Origin: Rhodopirellula islandica
Lineage (GTDB): Bacteria; Planctomycetota; Planctomycetia; Pirellulales; Pirellulaceae
Direction of reading: 5' to 3'
NCBI RefSeq assembly: GCF_001027925.1
Contig: NZ_LECT01000044.1
Coordinates: 372,001-436,000 of the forward strand
DNA length: 64,000 bases
Made by a program: the position numbers and the translations under genes. Under the pieces are notes generated by a model. The model made no database searches, was not told where the DNA came from, and saw only the letters and a program-made list of their open reading frames with translations. Of this stretch, positions 60,727 to 64,000 are shown in pieces; positions within the stretch are counted from its first letter, which is position 1, and every line of letters starts with the position of its first letter.

Positions 60727-61479
60727 CTATCGATTCAGAAAACCGTTCAACAACACCAAGCCAATTTCGGCACCTTTGGGCACCGATTTCCGCGAAGGAA
60801 TGGAGGCTCGGTAGTTGCCGGGGCGAGGTGCGTCGCGATGCGAGGGACCGCGATTGAAATCGCGTGAGTTGTCACGTGAACCTCGATGAGGATAGCTGAT
60901 CGGTTTCTGTTGCACGTGGGGAACGGTGCGAGGAAGTGGCAGCGGCGTTCGACCGGGGAAGACCACCGAAGGAGTCGGTGGATAGGCCGGTGTCAAATAG
61001 CCGCTCCCGTGATGAACATCGCAGTTCAGCGCCGGGCGACCGGAAACGTAGGGCTGGACGTAGGCCATTTGCTGCTGAAGTGCTGCGAATGAACCCAGCA
61101 CATCCCCCCAGCAAGGCGTCAACGCTTGAGCGATGATGGGACATCCGGATCCAAAAACAGCTTGCTCGGTTCGGGCCTGCAGAAACTGGACGTCATTGAA
61201 CTCCCGTGCCAATCGATCCGAACGATCTGGATGACGAGCGGCCGAACGAACATCGCTTGTTTGGTCTTCGAAGTCATCGATCAAACGCAGCACCGTGCGA
61301 TCGATGGTCCGAACTCGCCGAGCCTCGTCCTCGAAGTGGCTGACCGCATCGCGGTAGTGATCCGCAGCAATGTAAAGCGGCGAATCGTGTCCCGCTTGGG
61401 CGGTCTGTGGTCCGGCCAACACGGCAATCAAGGCGGCGAAGCAGGTGCCCGAGACGAAAGTCCAAAGTGAGCGTGACAT
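60727..61479 (-). CDS. Exported protein of unknown function
   Basis: About 250 residues from the ATG at 61479, which begins a signal peptide (LWTFVSGTCFAALIAVLAGPQTAQA). The first half of the mature protein is helical (YIAADHYRDAVSHFEDEARR). The second half is Pro/Arg/Ser-rich and probably disordered (RGSRDNSRDFNRGPSHRDAPR). No catalytic motif. The frame is open to 61542 but the extra residues have no signal character. It reads convergently with the oxidoreductase gene. Function unknown. Confidence 0.68.
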   Translation of the reverse strand: MSRSLWTFVSGTCFAALIAVLAGPQTAQAGHDSPLYIAADHYRDAVSHFEDEARRVRTIDRTVLRLIDDFEDQTSDVRSAARHPDRSDRLAREFNDVQFLQARTEQAVFGSGCPIIAQALTPCWGDVLGSFAALQQQMAYVQPYVSGRPALNCDVHHGSGYLTPAYPPTPSVVFPGRTPLPLPRTVPHVQQKPISYPHRGSRDNSRDFNRGPSHRDAPRPGNYRASIPSRKSVPKGAEIGLVLLNGFLNR

Positions 61480-61805
61480 GTGTGGGGGTCCGAGTGATCC
61501 AGTGGGAGAAGCCGTCCTTGATCCATTCCCCGACATCCTCATCGAGACAACTCTCCCTCATGCGAGTCGGATGCCAAACGCTTGGGGCGTATGTCATGTT
61601 CGGGACGCAAGTGATTGATTGCAGACGACTTACGGAAATTGGTTCCCGCAGGACATCGCCGTTCAGAAGGGCGTGTGTGTGGTCGAAGTGATTCCATTGT
61701 CGTCAGCGGGATCTCGCAAGGTGGTGCGGTTTTGATGGCGCTCGGTTTGCCGGCCTCGCAATTTGCACCTCATCGATCCTCGGAGCTACATTGGTGGCCA
61801 CCCTG

Positions 61806-63488
61806 ATGTCCCTGCCTCCGAGAGCTCCCTTCATGCGACATTTCACCTCCCGCTCCAACCCTTTTTCGCGACGATCTGATTGTCTGGAAACCGCTGCGAT
61901 CCGCCTCTTCAGCGCCCGATTGTCGGTCCTGCTTTGGACACTGGTCGTCACGCTCGCTTTCCTTTCGGCGGCGAAAACCAATGCCGAGGAAGCTCGTCCC
62001 AACGTGGTGCTGATTTTGGTCGATGACCTTGGACTGCATGACATTGGAATCGAAGGCAGCAAATTTCACCAAACACCGCACATCGACGCACTTGCGAAAC
62101 GTGGGATGCGGTTCACGGCGGGCTACGCGAATTGTCGCGTCTGCAGTCCTTCGCGAGCCAGCATTCAGCTGGGCCAGTTCACGGCCCGTCACGGAATCAC
62201 CGACTGGATCGGTGCCGCATCCGGTGAGAAATTCAATCGCGGTGATGAGCTGCTGCCGGCTGAGTACGTTCATGAGCTACCTGCTGCAGATGTGACCTTG
62301 CCGGAAGCCCTTCGCGAAGCTGGTTATCAAACGTTCTTTGCCGGGAAGTGGCACCTGGGCGGCGACGATTCCATGCCGACCGATCACGGTTTCAATATCA
62401 ACATCGGTGGTCACCATCGCGGCAGCCCTCCAGGCGGCTTCTTCGCACCCTACAACAACCCGGTGATGGAAAGCGGTCCCGATGGCGAATCGCTGACGCG
62501 TCGTTTGGGAAAAGAAACCGCTTCGTTCATCGAGGGCCAAGACGACCAACCGTACTTTGCGATGCTGTCTTTCTACGCCGTTCACGGTCCCATCCAAACC
62601 ACGCAAGAACTGTGGCAGAAGTACCGTGAATCAGCACCTGCGCCACCCGCCGACGGCAATCGATTCATGATCGATCGCACGTTGCCCGTTCGTCAGATTC
62701 AAGACAACCCGGTGTACGCCGGGATGATGGAAACACTCGATGACGCGGTCGGCGACGTGATGGCGGCGATCGAAGCGTCCGGCAAAGCCGACAACACCCT
62801 GGTCATCTTCACCGGCGACAACGGCGGTGTCTCCTCGGGCGACGCCTACTCGACCAGCAACTTGCCCCACCGCGGCGGCAAGGGCCGACAATGGGAAGGC
62901 GGCCTGCGTGAGCCATACTACGTTTCAATGCCCGCAAGCATCGCTGCTGAATCGACCTGTGACGTGCCGGTGATTGGATCGGATCTGTATCCCACCATCC
63001 TGGACGTTTGCGATTTGCCTCTGCGTCCTCAGCAACACATCGACGGCCGGTCACTTGAAACCGTGTTGACCGACGGCGAAGACCAATCGCTGGAGCAACG
63101 ATCGCTGATCTGGCACTACCCGCACTACGGCAACCAAGGTGGTGACCCATCGTCGGTGATCCGAACCGGTGATTACAAGCTGATTCACTACCACTTGGAT
63201 TCACACGACGAGCTGTATCATTTGCCCACCGACATCGGCGAACAAAACGACCTTGCCGCGGAGCAACCAGAACGAGTCGCGTCGATGCGAAAGGAATTGC
63301 TGGCATACCTTGAATCGGTCAACGCAAAATTCCCTCAACCGGACCCCCGCTTCGATGCTGAAAAGGCCAAGCAGCGTTGGGCTCGCGCCCACGGCCCCAG
63401 CAAAGACCGATTGGAAAAACGCGAAGCGGCGATGCTGGAACCCAACTGGCAACCGAACAAGGACTGGTGGGGAAGCACGGTCGATTGA
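61806..63488 (+). CDS. Type I sulfatase (formylglycine-dependent)
   Basis: About 560 residues. The signature CSPSRAS, with the Cys codon at 62142-62144, is converted to formylglycine. Metal ligands come from LILVDDLGLHD near the N-terminus and GDNGG later; GKWHLGG is the second sulfatase signature. A hydrophobic segment (LSVLLWTLVVTLAFLSAA) is a probable signal for export, so it likely removes sulfate from marine polysaccharides outside the cytoplasm. The exact start is open: TTG 61791, ATG 61806 or ATG 61833. Planctomycetes carry many sulfatases; the substrate of this one is unknown. Confidence 0.93.
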   Translation: MSLPPRAPFMRHFTSRSNPFSRRSDCLETAAIRLFSARLSVLLWTLVVTLAFLSAAKTNAEEARPNVVLILVDDLGLHDIGIEGSKFHQTPHIDALAKRGMRFTAGYANCRVCSPSRASIQLGQFTARHGITDWIGAASGEKFNRGDELLPAEYVHELPAADVTLPEALREAGYQTFFAGKWHLGGDDSMPTDHGFNINIGGHHRGSPPGGFFAPYNNPVMESGPDGESLTRRLGKETASFIEGQDDQPYFAMLSFYAVHGPIQTTQELWQKYRESAPAPPADGNRFMIDRTLPVRQIQDNPVYAGMMETLDDAVGDVMAAIEASGKADNTLVIFTGDNGGVSSGDAYSTSNLPHRGGKGRQWEGGLREPYYVSMPASIAAESTCDVPVIGSDLYPTILDVCDLPLRPQQHIDGRSLETVLTDGEDQSLEQRSLIWHYPHYGNQGGDPSSVIRTGDYKLIHYHLDSHDELYHLPTDIGEQNDLAAEQPERVASMRKELLAYLESVNAKFPQPDPRFDAEKAKQRWARAHGPSKDRLEKREAAMLEPNWQPNKDWWGSTVD

Positions 63489-63540
63489 ACGCCCGAGTTC
63501 TGCTCTCTCTGGATCCAACCATACCACGCTGTGACCGCGA

Positions 63541-64000
63541 ATGACGACCTGCGACTCCGCATCCAATTCGCGACACAGCCTCGATCATTTGCCGTGGTTG
63601 TTCTCGCCCGCGGTGGACTTGGCGACGTTTGGCGGCAGCGCTTTGGTTGCCTTGGCGATGCTGCCCATCGGTGCGGCGTTCGGGTTTCTGCACGGCGAAA
63701 CGCCCGGTTGGACCTGGGTTGCGACGATCTTGCTGATCGATGTCGCTCATGTTTATTCCACTGGATTCCGTGTTTACTTCGACGGGGCCGAACTTCGCCG
63801 ACGACCTTGGTTGTATGGATTGACCCCAGTGTTGGCGTTTGCGATTGGCGGTGCGATCTACAGCGAAAGTGTGACGCTGTTTTGGAGTTTGCTTGCGTAC
63901 CTGGCCGTTTTTCATTTCATTCGGCAGCAATACGGATGGGTCGCTCTCTATCGTTCCCGTGAGCACGACGCTGAAAGCGTGGGGTGGTGGATCGATGCTT
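63541..64000 (+). CDS. Integral membrane protein, 3'-truncated
   Basis: An open frame starts at the ATG 53 bases after the sulfatase stop and runs to the window end. It encodes several hydrophobic segments (FGGSALVALAMLPIGAAFGF, WVATILLIDVAHVYS, LTPVLAFAIGGAIY, SLLAYLAVFHFI) with polar loops such as VYFDGAELRRRP. It has at least four membrane helices and no recognised domain. About 153 residues are visible. Function unknown; position beside the sulfatase is not informative on its own. Confidence 0.8.
   Translation, partial: MTTCDSASNSRHSLDHLPWLFSPAVDLATFGGSALVALAMLPIGAAFGFLHGETPGWTWVATILLIDVAHVYSTGFRVYFDGAELRRRPWLYGLTPVLAFAIGGAIYSESVTLFWSLLAYLAVFHFIRQQYGWVALYRSREHDAESVGWWIDA

Overview
The window reads as chromosomal DNA of a planctomycete, most likely Rhodopirellula or a close relative in the Pirellulaceae. 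The reasons are the mix of genes: a formylglycine sulfatase, a Tat-exported Gfo/Idh/MocA oxidoreductase, SHD1-like and DUF3467 proteins, M50-HlyD fusions, a large PUFA-synthase-like polyketide synthase, weak Shine-Dalgarno sites, frequent GTG/TTG starts and many short palindromic intergenic repeats. This genus call is inference from gene content. No tRNA, rRNA, CRISPR array, phage or insertion sequence with a transposase was seen.

Layout. 1-17.5 kb is an exopolysaccharide locus: a 5'-truncated BY-kinase, a Wza/SLBB export lipoprotein and a second lipoprotein, two polymerase/ligase membrane proteins, two glycosyltransferases, two pyruvyltransferase-family proteins, two PAPS-type sulfotransferases, a flippase and a WbaP-type initiating transferase. 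The genes at 8825-13214 overlap or nearly touch and form one operon. Together they suggest a sulfated, possibly pyruvylated surface polysaccharide made by a Wzx/Wzy route.

17.8-30.9 kb holds a B12-binding radical SAM enzyme divergent from a three-gene operon. That operon encodes a 2935-residue megasynthase (N-terminal acyl/thioester-reductase-like SDR, KS, a KS lacking its cysteine, AT, two ACPs, KR, DH), a Rieske oxygenase and an SDR with the Y-x6-K signature of FabL-type enoyl reductases. This is my main candidate for an uncharacterised lipid or polyketide pathway.

31-41 kb is housekeeping: an RRM RNA-binding protein, protoporphyrinogen oxidase, ferredoxin-NADP reductase, glgC, and a reverse-strand cluster rplM-rpsI-infA-(32-residue basic protein)-fabZ. 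The 32-residue gene overlaps fabZ by 4 bases and is easily missed. 41.9-47.9 kb has a three-gene membrane module (GAF-HlyD, HlyD, PqqD-like/M50/HlyD fusion) followed by a DUF3467 gene. 48-56 kb has a long recQ, a hybrid histidine kinase paired with a REC-HATPase regulator, and a LarA-like protein. 56.3-64 kb has secreted unknowns, pgk, a Gfo/Idh/MocA oxidoreductase, a sulfatase and a membrane protein cut by the window end.

Three intergenic copies of a roughly 128-bp palindromic, MITE-like element lie at 1333, 38528 and 56148, and a nested 38-bp palindrome sits near 41.7 kb.
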